Source: Butyricicoccus sp.
GTDB taxonomy: Bacteria > Bacillota > Clostridia > Oscillospirales > Butyricicoccaceae
Assembly: GCA_031293105.1 (NCBI GenBank)
Contig: JAUMSA010000298.1
Span: forward strand, 1 to 9,755
Direction of reading: 5' to 3'
DNA: 9,755 nucleotides
Part shown: positions 1 to 7,090 of the stretch, one piece after another
How the letters are laid out: every line of letters begins with the position of its first letter
Position numbering within the stretch: the first letter of the stretch is position 1
The notes under the pieces: generated by a model
What the model saw: the letters and a program-made list of their open reading frames with translations, nothing else
Databases searched by the model: none
What the model was told of the DNA's origin: nothing
Translations under genes and position numbers: made by a program

Positions 1-1043
1 GCGCTCATCCGAATCCGGTCACCCGCCTGGGTAAACCGCAGGCCGTCCAGCGGCAGCGCCAGGGTATCCCGCCAGAAGGATGTCAGCTCGCCCGGTAAGC
101 GGGTCAGCGGCTGCATTTCAGGCGGCACGCGCCGCGGTGCGTCGCCCGCCCGGGTCAGAACCGCGCAGAAATGCCCCTCTCCGCGCAGCTTGTGCGGCCA
201 CAGCCGGAAGGCATGGCGGACACTCTCGTCCGCGCCCGGATACCAGGCAGGCTCTCCGGGCGAGAACCACGGGAACCCGTCCATAGCCTGCACGGTAAAA
301 TCCGGATGCCGCGCCAGCAGCCGGGTGAGCGTGCCCTCGTTCTCCTCGGGCGCAAAGGTGCAGGTGGAGTAAATCAGCCGCCCGCCTGGGTGGAGCATCC
401 GAACCGCTTCGTCCAAAATCTCATCCTGCCGGGCGGCGCACAGCGCGGGGGAATCCTCGTTCCACTCGCCAGCCGCGTCCTCGTCCTTGCGGAACATGCC
501 CTCGCCCGAGCAGGGGGCGTCCACGACCACGCAGTCGAACGCTTCCGGGAACCGCGCCGCCAGACGGGCGGGCGTTTCATTGGTCACGACCGTATTGGCC
601 AGGCCCATGCGCTCGACCGACTGGGCCAGCGTCTTGGCGCGGGCCGGGTGAATCTCATTGGCCAGCACGAATCCCGCATGCGGCGCCAGATGGGTGGTCT
701 TGCCGCCCGGGGCGGCGCACAGGTCGAGCACCCACTCCCCCGGCTGCGGCGCGGCCAGCGCGCCGACCGCCACCGCGCTCGGCTCCTGGATGTAATAGGC
801 CCCAGCTTCGTACAAGGGGTGCTTGCCCGGCCGCTCATCGGCCGGATAATAAAACCCCTCGGCGCACCAGGGCACGGGCGTCAGGGTAAAATACCGGTGC
901 GCCGGGTTGTCCGCAGGCCCCGTGTACCGGAGATTGACCCGCAGGCCATGGGCGCGCGGCGCCGAAAAGCTTTCCAAAAAAGCGGGCGCTTGGTCGCCCA
1001 GCAAGTCGCGCATGCGCGCGCAAAATGCGATGGGAAGGGACAT
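1..1043 (-). CDS. rsmF: RsmF-like NOL1/NOP2/Sun rRNA cytosine-C5 methyltransferase (C-terminus beyond left edge)
   Basis: The open frame reads from an ATG at 1043 down to base 1 with no stop, giving 347 complete codons of a family usually near 450 residues. SAM-binding motif DLCAAPGGKT is at residues 107-116. The motif IV DAPCSGEGMF begins at residue 175 (Cys178) and the motif VI IYSTCTF spans about 224-230 (Cys228). In this family the TC cysteine is the nucleophile that attacks C6 of cytosine and the PC cysteine helps product release, so the enzyme looks catalytically intact. The N-terminal part (PWCAEGFYYP, then GKHPLYEAGAYYIQEPSA) is typical of the RsmF/YebU branch found in Firmicutes, which methylates 16S rRNA. 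TAAGGAG lies 7 bases upstream of the start. Only 19 bp separate it from the lipoprotein gene upstream, so the two are probably cotranscribed. The exact target cytosine, and a missing C-terminal PUA-like domain, cannot be judged here. Confidence 0.93.
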   Translation of the reverse strand, partial: MSLPIAFCARMRDLLGDQAPAFLESFSAPRAHGLRVNLRYTGPADNPAHRYFTLTPVPWCAEGFYYPADERPGKHPLYEAGAYYIQEPSAVAVGALAAPQPGEWVLDLCAAPGGKTTHLAPHAGFVLANEIHPARAKTLAQSVERMGLANTVVTNETPARLAARFPEAFDCVVVDAPCSGEGMFRKDEDAAGEWNEDSPALCAARQDEILDEAVRMLHPGGRLIYSTCTFAPEENEGTLTRLLARHPDFTVQAMDGFPWFSPGEPAWYPGADESVRHAFRLWPHKLRGEGHFCAVLTRAGDAPRRVPPEMQPLTRLPGELTSFWRDTLALPLDGLRFTQAGDRIRMS

Positions 1044-1062
1044 CCTGCCACTCCTTATGGTT

Positions 1063-1617
1063 TTATGATACGATATAGGCTGAATCTACGCTCAGATACG
1101 AGTAATGTTCGCCTTCGATTTCGGTCAGCATGCCGACAATTGTAATGAGGTCGCCTTTTTTGATCTCACGGATCTCGTCCGGGTCGGCCAAGGTCACAGA
1201 TATTTGAAATTCCAAGTTTTCACCGGCATCCGGCTCAATTTCCAGATCAAAGCCCTCTTTGGTGATGTCATCGACATAGCCGCTGATGCAATACGGTTTG
1301 CCGAAGTAGGTTTCTACAAATACCACCGGATTTTCTTCATACAACGTGTGGAGGGCATAGATTCCCAGTATGGCGTCGCTCGAAAACAGATAGTCGGGGA
1401 CTTCTTCGATGCAAGCGCGAACTTCTTCCATCTCATCCACAGTGACCGCATCGGCCAGCATCTCTTCTTCTGTCATGACCGTTTCCTGGGAGGAAGCAGC
1501 CGCATCCGATGCAGAGGCATTGCTGCCCGAATCGGTATCGCGGTTTTCTTCTCCGCCGCATGCTGCAAGGGATAGGGATAAAACCACTGCCAGGGAAAGT
1601 GCCAGTAATCTCTTCAT
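1063..1617 (-). CDS. Small lipoprotein with tRNA_anti-like/OB-fold C-terminal half
   Basis: The product is 184 residues. It begins with a lipoprotein signal peptide: positive MKR, a hydrophobic stretch, then lipobox LAAC with Cys20 as the lipidation site. An acidic, Ser/Ala-rich linker follows to about residue 50, and then a helical acidic segment. The C-terminal half (about residues 95-184) has the beta-rich pattern of tRNA_anti-like OB-fold domains in secreted bacterial proteins: GKPYCISGYVDDI, then KKGDLITIVGMLTEI and a terminal LSVDSAYIV. The domain name is an inference from that pattern. Such domains are common in Clostridia lipoproteins and their role is unknown. The ATG at 1617 is chosen over in-frame ATGs at 1626 and 1713, because it begins a proper signal peptide and AGAGG sits 11 bases before it but only 2 before the 1626 ATG. 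A strong promoter precedes it, and the methyltransferase gene follows after 19 bp. It should be anchored on the outer face of the membrane. Confidence 0.85.
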   Translation of the reverse strand: MKRLLALSLAVVLSLSLAACGGEENRDTDSGSNASASDAAASSQETVMTEEEMLADAVTVDEMEEVRACIEEVPDYLFSSDAILGIYALHTLYEENPVVFVETYFGKPYCISGYVDDITKEGFDLEIEPDAGENLEFQISVTLADPDEIREIKKGDLITIVGMLTEIEGEHYSYLSVDSAYIVS

Positions 1618-1668
1618 ATTCACCATTTCCTCTCTTTTTGCATTTTTACCGAAGATATTGCTACTCAA

Positions 1669-1697
1669 AGTGTAGCATGGAAGCGGCATTTCGTCAA
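1669..1697 (-). promoter_or_regulatory. Sigma-A promoter for lipoprotein-rsmF unit
   Basis: On the minus strand, -35 TTGACG (1692-1697) and -10 TACACT (1669-1674) are separated by exactly 17 bp. Transcription would start near 1662, leaving a leader of about 45 bases. No terminator separates the lipoprotein from the methyltransferase, so this promoter probably drives both. Confidence 0.8.
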
Positions 1698-1745
1698 TGA
1701 TACCCCAAACCACCGCATCGACTGCCCTTCCTCCCTTGGCGGCAT

Positions 1746-1784
1746 AAAAAAACCTCCTGGGTTCCTTGGAATGCCCAGGAGGTT
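1746..1784 (-). terminator. Intrinsic terminator of glnN
   Basis: The arms 1751-1761 and 1774-1784 pair perfectly over 11 bp (AACCTCCTGGG with CCCAGGAGGTT). In the minus direction the hairpin ends in a run of seven T (complement of 1746-1752). It starts 7 bases after the glnN stop codon. The loop contains TTC/GAA that can extend the stem. A T5 run on the plus side (1783-1787) could make it bidirectional, but no plus gene reads into it. Confidence 0.93.
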
Positions 1785-1791
1785 TTTGTCC

Positions 1792-3885
1792 TTATACGTA
1801 GAACAGCATCTTGCCGTAGGTCGGGAACGGCCAATCGGCCTGACCGACCATGGTTTCCAGCTTGTCGGCTGCCGCGCGGGCGGCATCCATGGCCGGGATG
1901 ACCACATCGCGGTAGTAGGCCGCCTGGGTGAGCACATCACCCTGCGGAACGGCTTCCACGGCGTCGTGCAAGGCAGCCTGACAGGTCGCCAGATTGTCCA
2001 TCCAAGCAGTCAGGTCGGCTGCCAGTCGCTTTTCGGACGGCGCCGAAATGCCGATGGACGCCTTGACGGCCACGCTGTTTGCGACCTTGGACGAATAGGC
2101 AACACAGGCCGGCAGAATCTCGCGCGCGATCATTTCCAGCATGGTCAGCACTTCGATATGTAAGGTCTTGCAGTATTCTTCGAGCAGGATTTCCTCACGC
2201 GACTGCACTTCGGTTTCTGTGCAGATGCCGTGCCGTGCGAACAGCTTGACATTCTTGTCGTCGGTGTAGTGCATCAGCGCATCGGGTGTGGTTTTGAGGT
2301 TGTGCAGGCCGCGCTGGGCAGCCGCTTCCTGCCACTCGTCGCTGTATCCGTTGCCGTTGAAGATGATCTGACGATGGTTCTTCAGTTCGCGCTGTACCAG
2401 GGCCGCCAGAGCGGTATCGAAGTTGGACGCCGCTTCCAGCTCATCGGCGAACTGCCGCAGCGATTCGGCCACAGCGGTGTTCAAAATGAAGTTGGTGCAG
2501 GCGATGTTAAAGGACGAACCGGGCATACGGAACTCGAACTTGTTGCCGGTAAAGGCAAAGGGCGAGGTGCGGTTGCGGTCGGTGGTGTCCTTGGGGATGG
2601 GCGGCAGGGCGGATACGCCAATGCTCATCATGGTCTTTTCGACGTCGGTGTAGTCGATGCCGCGCACGAGCGAATCCAGAATGGCTTCCAGTTCGTCGCC
2701 GACGAACATAGATACCACGGCCGGAGGCGCTTCGGAAGCGCCCAAACGGTGGTCGTTGCCAGCCGAGGCGGCCGAGATGCGCAGCAGGTCCTGGTATTCG
2801 TCCACGGCCTTGATGACCGCGGTCAGGAACAGGATGAACTGGGCGTTCGAGTGCGGGGTCGAGCCGGGTTCGAGCAGGTTTTCGCCCCGGTCGGTGGAAA
2901 TCGACCAGTTGTTGTGCTTGCCCGAGCCGTTGATGCCCGCAAACGGCTTTTCGTGCAGCAGGCAGACAAAGCCATGCTTGTCGGCCACGCGCTTCATGAC
3001 CTCCATGGTCAGCTGGTTGTGGTCGGTGGCCACGTTGGTCGTTTCAAAGATGGGCGCCATCTCATGCTGGCAGGGTGCGACCTCGTTGTGTTCGGTCTTG
3101 GAGGTGATGCCAAGCTTCCACAGCTCGTCGTCGAGTTCCTCCATGAACGCTTTCACACGCGGACGGATGGAGCCAAAGTAATGGTCCTCCATCTCCTGGC
3201 CCTTGGGGGGCATGGCGCCGAAGAGCGTGCGACCGGTGAAGATCAGATCGCGGCGCTTGGCATAATCGGCCTTGTTGATGAGGAAATACTCCTGTTCGGC
3301 GCCGACCGTGGTGTTGACGCGGCGGCAGTTCTTGCCGAACAGCTTCAAAACCCGGCAGGCCTGCTTGCTGATGGCGTCCATCGAACGCAGCAGCGGGGTC
3401 TTTTTGTCGAGCACTTCGCCGGTGTACGAGCAAAACGCCGTGGGGATACACAGGGTATTGTCCTTGATAAACGCATAGCTGGTCGGGTCCCAGGCGGTGT
3501 AGCCGCGGGCCTCAAAGGTGGCGCGCAGGCCGCCCGACGGGAACGACGACGCATCCGGCTCGCCCTTGATGAGCTCCTTGCCCGAAAACTCCATGATGAC
3601 GCTGTCGTGGTCGGCTGGGGTAATAAAGCTGTCATGCTTCTCAGCGGTCACGCCGGTCATGGGCTGGAACCAATGGGTAAAGTGGGTGGCCCCCTTGGAG
3701 ATCGCCCAATCCTTCATCGCGTTAGCGACCACGCCCGCAATGGCGGGGTCAAGCGCCGTCCCCTCTTCGATCGTGCGCTTGAGCGCCTTATAGGTCTCCT
3801 TGGGCAGACGCTCCTTCATTACGCTCTCATTGAACACCATGCTGCCGAACAGTTCCGGCACCCGTTTTGCTTCACAGCTATCCAT
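1792..3885 (-). CDS. glnN: Glutamine synthetase type III
   Basis: This is a 697-residue enzyme, the usual size for the GSIII class (about 700) and much longer than GSI (about 450). It makes glutamine from glutamate, ammonia and ATP in the cytoplasm, probably as a dodecamer like other GSIII enzymes. The N-terminal GSIII-specific region begins VPELFGSMVFNE (residues 9-20). Catalytic-core signatures include GAEQEYFLI (195-203, metal-binding glutamate region), NEVAPCQHEMAP (267-278), GINGSGKHNNWS (317-328, nucleotide/glutamate site), RLGASEAPPA (380-389) and DRNRTSPFAFTGNKFEFR (436-453). A helical C-terminal extension of roughly 200 residues is typical of the class. AGGAGG (complement of 3893-3898) lies 7 bases before the ATG. 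The gene stands alone between its own promoter and terminator, divergent from dapF. No truncation or missing key motif is visible. Regulation is probably nitrogen-linked, through the divergent region or the structured leader, but that is inference. Confidence 0.97.
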   Translation of the reverse strand: MDSCEAKRVPELFGSMVFNESVMKERLPKETYKALKRTIEEGTALDPAIAGVVANAMKDWAISKGATHFTHWFQPMTGVTAEKHDSFITPADHDSVIMEFSGKELIKGEPDASSFPSGGLRATFEARGYTAWDPTSYAFIKDNTLCIPTAFCSYTGEVLDKKTPLLRSMDAISKQACRVLKLFGKNCRRVNTTVGAEQEYFLINKADYAKRRDLIFTGRTLFGAMPPKGQEMEDHYFGSIRPRVKAFMEELDDELWKLGITSKTEHNEVAPCQHEMAPIFETTNVATDHNQLTMEVMKRVADKHGFVCLLHEKPFAGINGSGKHNNWSISTDRGENLLEPGSTPHSNAQFILFLTAVIKAVDEYQDLLRISAASAGNDHRLGASEAPPAVVSMFVGDELEAILDSLVRGIDYTDVEKTMMSIGVSALPPIPKDTTDRNRTSPFAFTGNKFEFRMPGSSFNIACTNFILNTAVAESLRQFADELEAASNFDTALAALVQRELKNHRQIIFNGNGYSDEWQEAAAQRGLHNLKTTPDALMHYTDDKNVKLFARHGICTETEVQSREEILLEEYCKTLHIEVLTMLEMIAREILPACVAYSSKVANSVAVKASIGISAPSEKRLAADLTAWMDNLATCQAALHDAVEAVPQGDVLTQAAYYRDVVIPAMDAARAAADKLETMVGQADWPFPTYGKMLFYV

Positions 3886-3910
3886 CTAGCTACCTCCTCA
3901 TTCGTATCGC

Positions 3911-3954
3911 AAAAGCAGCCGCTGCCCCGGATTTTGGCCCTGCCGCTGCCTTTT
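3911..3954 (-). promoter_or_regulatory. Structured leader of glnN: hairpin with internal 9-nt direct repeat
   Basis: In the minus-strand transcript AAAAGGCAGC (complement of 3945-3954) can pair with GCTGCTTTT (complement of 3911-3919), leaving one bulged G and a loop of about 25 bases. GCCGCTGCC occurs twice on the plus strand (3918-3926 and 3942-3950), 24 bp apart, so alternative pairings are possible. The element lies between the promoter and the ribosome binding site. Its 3' arm ends in UUUU, so it might act as an attenuator or translational control. It does not match a riboswitch class I recognise. Confidence 0.35.
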
Positions 3955-3974
3955 CACGCATCCTTATGGATTCC

Positions 3975-4004
3975 ATTATAGGGTTTTGGCTTGGCCCGCG
4001 TCAA
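3975..4004 (-). promoter_or_regulatory. Sigma-A promoter of glnN
   Basis: On the minus strand, -35 TTGACG (3999-4004) and a perfect -10 TATAAT (3975-3980) are 18 bp apart. Transcription would start near 3968, giving a leader of about 80 bases. A GC-rich imperfect dyad (3993-4012) overlaps the -35 box and could be an operator, or could simply reflect base composition. Confidence 0.82.
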
Positions 4005-4088
4005 GCGCGGCCGAAGGAAATCTTGCCCCTCCTTTGAGATTCCACGCATTCACCGAAGAAACTTATGCCTTTCGGATACTTTCTATGC

Positions 4089-4102
4089 AATGTGCGCACA
4101 TT
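4089..4102. promoter_or_regulatory. Perfect 14-bp palindrome, candidate operator
   Basis: AATGTGCGCACATT equals its own reverse complement. It is centred about 90 bp upstream of each -35 box, glnN on one side and dapF on the other. The size suits a homodimeric regulator, but I cannot assign it to a known regulator family. Confidence 0.4.
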
Positions 4103-4178
4103 TTGCCGCCCCAAAGCCCGCCCGGCTGTGGGGCCTGTAAAAACTGATGGCCGGGGGGCTGAAAAACCGCGGATTTGT

Positions 4179-4207
4179 TTGAATCCCCGGCGGCCCTGTG
4201 CTATAAT
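4179..4207 (+). promoter_or_regulatory. Extended -10 promoter of dapF-dapL
   Basis: A perfect -10 TATAAT (4202-4207) is preceded by TG at 4199-4200, making an extended -10. A weak -35, TTGAAT (4179-4184), is 17 bp upstream. The -35 sits on the right arm of an imperfect 9-bp hairpin (4167-4175 with 4182-4190, one mismatch) that could be an operator. Transcription would start near 4214, with a leader of about 75 bases. Confidence 0.75.
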
Positions 4208-4287
4208 AAGGCCGATGCGAGTGATGCAAATTTATTCACAGACCCTGTATTTTCTTTCAATCTCATTTTATAAAGGAGCCCAACGAC

Positions 4288-5133
4288 ATGAAGCTTCCCT
4301 TTACCAAAATGCACGGCTGCGGCAATGACTATATTTATTTCAACTGCTTCGCCCATCCGGTTTCCCATCCGGAAGACCTGTCGGTGCGCCTGTCCGACCA
4401 CCACTTTGGCATTGGCGGCGACGGCATCATCCTGATTTGTCCGTCCGAGGTGGCGGACGCCAAGATGCGCATGTTCAACGCCGACGGTTCGGAAGGCAAG
4501 ATGTGCGGCAACGGCATCCGCTGCGTGGGCAAATATTTATATGATAACCACATGGTGGGCGACAAGACCGAAATCACCATTGAGACCCTCAGCGGCATCA
4601 AGACCCTGATTCTCTACCCGCAGGACGGCAAGGCGCAGTCGGTGCGCGTGGACATGGGCCCGGCCATCCTGGACCCCAAGCACATCCCGGTCTACCTGGA
4701 CGGCGACCGCGTGGTCGATGCGCCGCTGGTCATCGACGAGCGCGTGTATCACATCACCTGTGTTTCCATGGGCAACCCCCACTGCGTGGTGTTTGTCAAG
4801 GAGGACGTGGACGCCATTGATTTGGAGCGCATCGGCCCCAAATTCGAGCACAATCCCCTGTTCCCCGAACGGGTGAACACCGAATTTGTCAACGTCCTGC
4901 CCGACGGCACGCTCAAGATGCGCGTGTGGGAACGCGGCAGCGGCGAAACCTGGGCCTGCGGCACGGGCGCGTGCGCGGTGGGCGTGACGGCTGTGCTCGC
5001 CGGTCTGTTCCAGAAGGGCGAGGATATCCTGATTCACCTGCGCGGCGGCGACCTGACCATCCGCTACACCGACCAGACCGTGTTTATGACCGGCCCGGCC
5101 ACCATGGTATTTGAAGGTACCGTAGAAGTCTAA
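4288..5133 (+). CDS. dapF: Diaminopimelate epimerase
   Basis: This 281-residue protein converts LL-diaminopimelate to meso-diaminopimelate, the precursor of lysine and of the peptidoglycan cross-link, in the cytoplasm without a cofactor. The family's two catalytic cysteines are both present in their motifs: Cys73 in KMCGNGIRC and Cys224 in GSGETWACGTGACA, one in each half of the two-domain fold. Other signatures are KMHGCGNDY near the N-terminus, GIGGDGI (41-47), FNADGSEG (63-70), MGNPHCV (161-167) and NTEFVNV (about 197-203). The length is normal. AAAGGAG lies 9 bases before the ATG. It is the first gene of an operon. dapL begins 26 bp after the TAA stop and supplies its substrate, which supports the assignment. 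Confidence 0.98.
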   Translation: MKLPFTKMHGCGNDYIYFNCFAHPVSHPEDLSVRLSDHHFGIGGDGIILICPSEVADAKMRMFNADGSEGKMCGNGIRCVGKYLYDNHMVGDKTEITIETLSGIKTLILYPQDGKAQSVRVDMGPAILDPKHIPVYLDGDRVVDAPLVIDERVYHITCVSMGNPHCVVFVKEDVDAIDLERIGPKFEHNPLFPERVNTEFVNVLPDGTLKMRVWERGSGETWACGTGACAVGVTAVLAGLFQKGEDILIHLRGGDLTIRYTDQTVFMTGPATMVFEGTVEV

Positions 5134-5159
5134 TACCCCCGGGAAAGGAGTTTTTTTAA

Positions 5160-6344
5160 ATGAAAGTCAACGAAAATTACAAGAACCTTGAGGACAGCTA
5201 CCTGTTTTCCACCATTGCGCGCAAAGTTGCCGAGTATGGCGAGCGCAATCCGAGCGCCAAGATCATCCGTCTGGGCATCGGTGACGTGACCCTGCCCTTG
5301 GCGCCCGTAGTCATTGAGGCCATGCAGCAGGCGCTGTGTGAAATGAGCGTACAGGAATCCTTCCGCGGCTATGGCCCGGAACAGGGTTACAGCTTCCTCA
5401 AGGATGAAATTCAGGAATACTACGCCCGCCGCGGCACCAAGCTCGACGCGGACGAGATCTTCATCTCGGACGGCGCCAAAAGCGACCTGGGCAACATCCT
5501 CGACCTGTTCGATGTGGACAACACGGTGCTCATCCCCGACCCGGTATATCCGGTGTATGTGGATACCAACGTGATGGCTGGCCGCAAGATCATCTTTATG
5601 GATGCGAATGTGGAAAACGGCTTCCTGCCGCTGCCCGACCCGTCGGTCAAGGCGGACATCATCTACCTGTGCTCGCCCAACAACCCGACTGGTGCGGCCT
5701 ATGACCGCGCGGGCCTGAAGGCTTGGGTGGACTACGCCAACGCCCAGGGCGCTGTGATCCTGTATGACGCGGCTTACGAGTGCTTCATCGAGGACGAGAA
5801 CCTGGCACGCTCGATCTATGAGATCGAAGGCGCCAAGACCTGCGCCATCGAGTTCTGCTCGTTCTCCAAGATGGCCGGCTTTACCGGTACCCGCTGCGGC
5901 TACACGGTCGTTCCTATGGCGCTCGAGCGCGGCGGCATGAACCTACACAAGATGTGGCTGCGCCGTCAGACCACCAAGTTCAACGGCGTTCCCTACGTGG
6001 TACAGCGCGGCGCGGCGGCTGTCTTTACCCGCGAAGGCCAGAAGCAGATCCACGAAACCCTGGCATACTACAAGGAAAACGCCAAGGTACTGGCGCAGAC
6101 GCTCGACGAGCTGGGCATCTGGTACACCGGCGGCAAGAACAGCCCGTATCTGTGGCTGGAATGCCCGAACGGCATGGATTCCTGGACCTTCTTCGACTAC
6201 CTGCTGGAAAAGGCCAACGTTGTCGGCACGCCGGGCGCAGGCTTCGGCAAGAACGGCGACCGGTTCTTCCGTCTGACCGCCTTTGGCGATAAGCAGAAGA
6301 CCCTGGAAGCAGCCGAACGCCTGAAGAAGCTGCTGGCCAAGTAA
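5160..6344 (+). CDS. dapL: LL-diaminopimelate aminotransferase
   Basis: This 394-residue, PLP-dependent class I/II aminotransferase is of the DapL type. It makes LL-diaminopimelate from tetrahydrodipicolinate and glutamate in one step, bypassing the succinylase or acetylase branch. The N-terminus (NENYKNLEDSYLFSTIARKV, then RLGIGDVTLPL at 37-47) is characteristic of DapL. PLP-site residues are visible: SPNNPTG (172-178), the Asp203 region YDAAYE, the Schiff-base lysine Lys237 in SFSKMAGFTGTRCGY, and the C-terminal substrate arginine Arg371 in FFRLTAF. The length is usual for the family. A GGAAAGGAG site precedes the ATG by 9 bases. It follows dapF closely, so two consecutive pathway steps are made from one transcript. 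A terminator stands directly after it. The use of glutamate as donor also links it functionally to the neighbouring glutamine synthetase, which is inference. Confidence 0.98.
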   Translation: MKVNENYKNLEDSYLFSTIARKVAEYGERNPSAKIIRLGIGDVTLPLAPVVIEAMQQALCEMSVQESFRGYGPEQGYSFLKDEIQEYYARRGTKLDADEIFISDGAKSDLGNILDLFDVDNTVLIPDPVYPVYVDTNVMAGRKIIFMDANVENGFLPLPDPSVKADIIYLCSPNNPTGAAYDRAGLKAWVDYANAQGAVILYDAAYECFIEDENLARSIYEIEGAKTCAIEFCSFSKMAGFTGTRCGYTVVPMALERGGMNLHKMWLRRQTTKFNGVPYVVQRGAAAVFTREGQKQIHETLAYYKENAKVLAQTLDELGIWYTGGKNSPYLWLECPNGMDSWTFFDYLLEKANVVGTPGAGFGKNGDRFFRLTAFGDKQKTLEAAERLKKLLAK

Positions 6345-6355
6345 AAAAACATACA

Positions 6356-6384
6356 GGCGGCGGAGCTGGGCTCCGCCGTCTTTT
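6356..6384 (+). terminator. Terminator after dapL
   Basis: CGGCGGAGC (6358-6366) pairs perfectly with GCTCCGCCG (6370-6378) across a 3-base loop. Two more pairs at the base (G6357-T6379 wobble, G6356-C6380) bring the stem to 11, and TCTTTT follows. It lies 11 bases after the dapL stop and only 15 bases before the next start codon. Confidence 0.8.
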
Positions 6385-6399
6385 CACAAAGGAGAGCAC

Positions 6400-7053
6400 A
6401 TGTACCGTTATCTTCTCTTCGACCTGGACGGCACCCTGACCGATTCCGAGGAGGGCATCACCAAGTCGGCCGACTATGCGCTGCGCACGGTGGCCGGTAT
6501 CCACACCGAAGACCTGTCGACGCTCACGCCGTACATCGGCCCGCCGCTGGTCGATGGGTTCATGGAAAACCATCATTTGGACTACGAGACTGCGGTGCGC
6601 TGCAAGGATGCCTACCGCAGCCGATATGAAAAGGTGGGGTTGTTTGAAAACCGGGTGTATGACGGCATCCCGGAGGCCCTCACCCGCCTGCAAAACGCCG
6701 GGCGTACGCTGGTGCTGGCGACCTCCAAGCCCGAGGTATTCGCCCAGCGTATTTTGGAGCATTTTGACCTGGCCCATTACTTTACGGTCATCTGCGGTGC
6801 GACCATCGACGGCCGCATCTCGCGCAAGGGTGAAGTCATCGAAGAAGCCCTGCGCCGTTTGGGTAACCCCTCCCCGGCCGAGACCATCATGATCGGCGAC
6901 CGGCTGCACGATGTGCAGGGCGCCAAAGCCCATGGGCTGGACACCCTGGGCGTCCTGTTTGGTTTTGGCTCGGCCGAAGAACTGCAAAACGCCGGGGCGG
7001 CGGCACTCGCCGAAACCCCGGCCGCTATGGCCGATTGGCTGCTGGCGCATTGA
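6400..7053 (+). CDS. HAD-superfamily phosphatase, phosphoglycolate phosphatase/5'-nucleotidase-like
   Basis: This 217-residue soluble hydrolase has all four HAD motifs: DLDGTLTDS with nucleophile Asp8 and acid/base Asp10, motif II LATSKP (106-111), motif III Lys143 in SRKGEVI, and motif IV IGDRLHD with Asp167 and Asp171. The region between motif I and motif II is a four-helix C1 cap of the Gph/PpaX type. The run YIGPPL..GF (45-54), with GATIDGR and FGFGSAEEL later, resembles the HAD subgroup often named 5'-nucleotidase or phosphoglycolate phosphatase. The substrate cannot be told from sequence, and house-cleaning of sugar phosphates or nucleotides is likely. AAAGGAG sits 5 bases before the ATG. 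The gene follows the dapL terminator with no room for a promoter between, so expression depends on readthrough or on a promoter inside dapL. A strong terminator follows its TGA. Confidence 0.93.
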   Translation: MYRYLLFDLDGTLTDSEEGITKSADYALRTVAGIHTEDLSTLTPYIGPPLVDGFMENHHLDYETAVRCKDAYRSRYEKVGLFENRVYDGIPEALTRLQNAGRTLVLATSKPEVFAQRILEHFDLAHYFTVICGATIDGRISRKGEVIEEALRRLGNPSPAETIMIGDRLHDVQGAKAHGLDTLGVLFGFGSAEELQNAGAAALAETPAAMADWLLAH

Positions 7054-7054
7054 G

Positions 7055-7082
7055 AAAAGGCTGGAAGTCTCCAGCCTTTTTT
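7055..7082 (+). terminator. Terminator of the HAD phosphatase gene
   Basis: GGCTGGA (7059-7065) pairs with TCCAGCC (7070-7076) around a 4-base loop. The flanking A4 and T4 extend the stem to 11 bp, and T6 follows (7077-7082). It begins one base after the stop codon. The A-run also lets it work from the other side. Confidence 0.93.
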
Positions 7083-7090
7083 CATACATG

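Larger units (their letters stand above)
3886..4287. other. Divergent glnN-dapF control region
   Basis: This 402-bp stretch holds no gene I can support. It contains the glnN ribosome site, leader and promoter on the left (3893-4004), a perfect 14-bp palindrome in the middle (4089-4102), and the dapF promoter and ribosome site on the right (4179-4278). The open frame that crosses 4065-4328 on plus has no ribosome site or recognisable protein pattern and overlaps the start of dapF. Confidence 0.8.

Noticed and set aside
171..1145. 324-residue plus-strand open frame
   Set aside because: It is antisense to the RsmF-like methyltransferase, whose minus-strand frame carries all family motifs. The plus translation is Arg/Gly-rich with no recognisable pattern.
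2230..3981. 583-residue plus-strand open frame
   Set aside because: It is a GC-rich shadow antisense to glnN. The glnN frame has complete glutamine synthetase III signatures, and the antisense frame has no ribosome site or known motif.
4208..4287. Lysine riboswitch in the dapF leader
   Set aside because: The leader is only about 75 bases and AT-rich without multi-helix structure, far shorter than a lysine riboswitch.
4065..4328. 87-residue plus-strand open frame upstream of dapF
   Set aside because: It has no ribosome site, no recognisable pattern, contains the dapF promoter and overlaps the dapF start.
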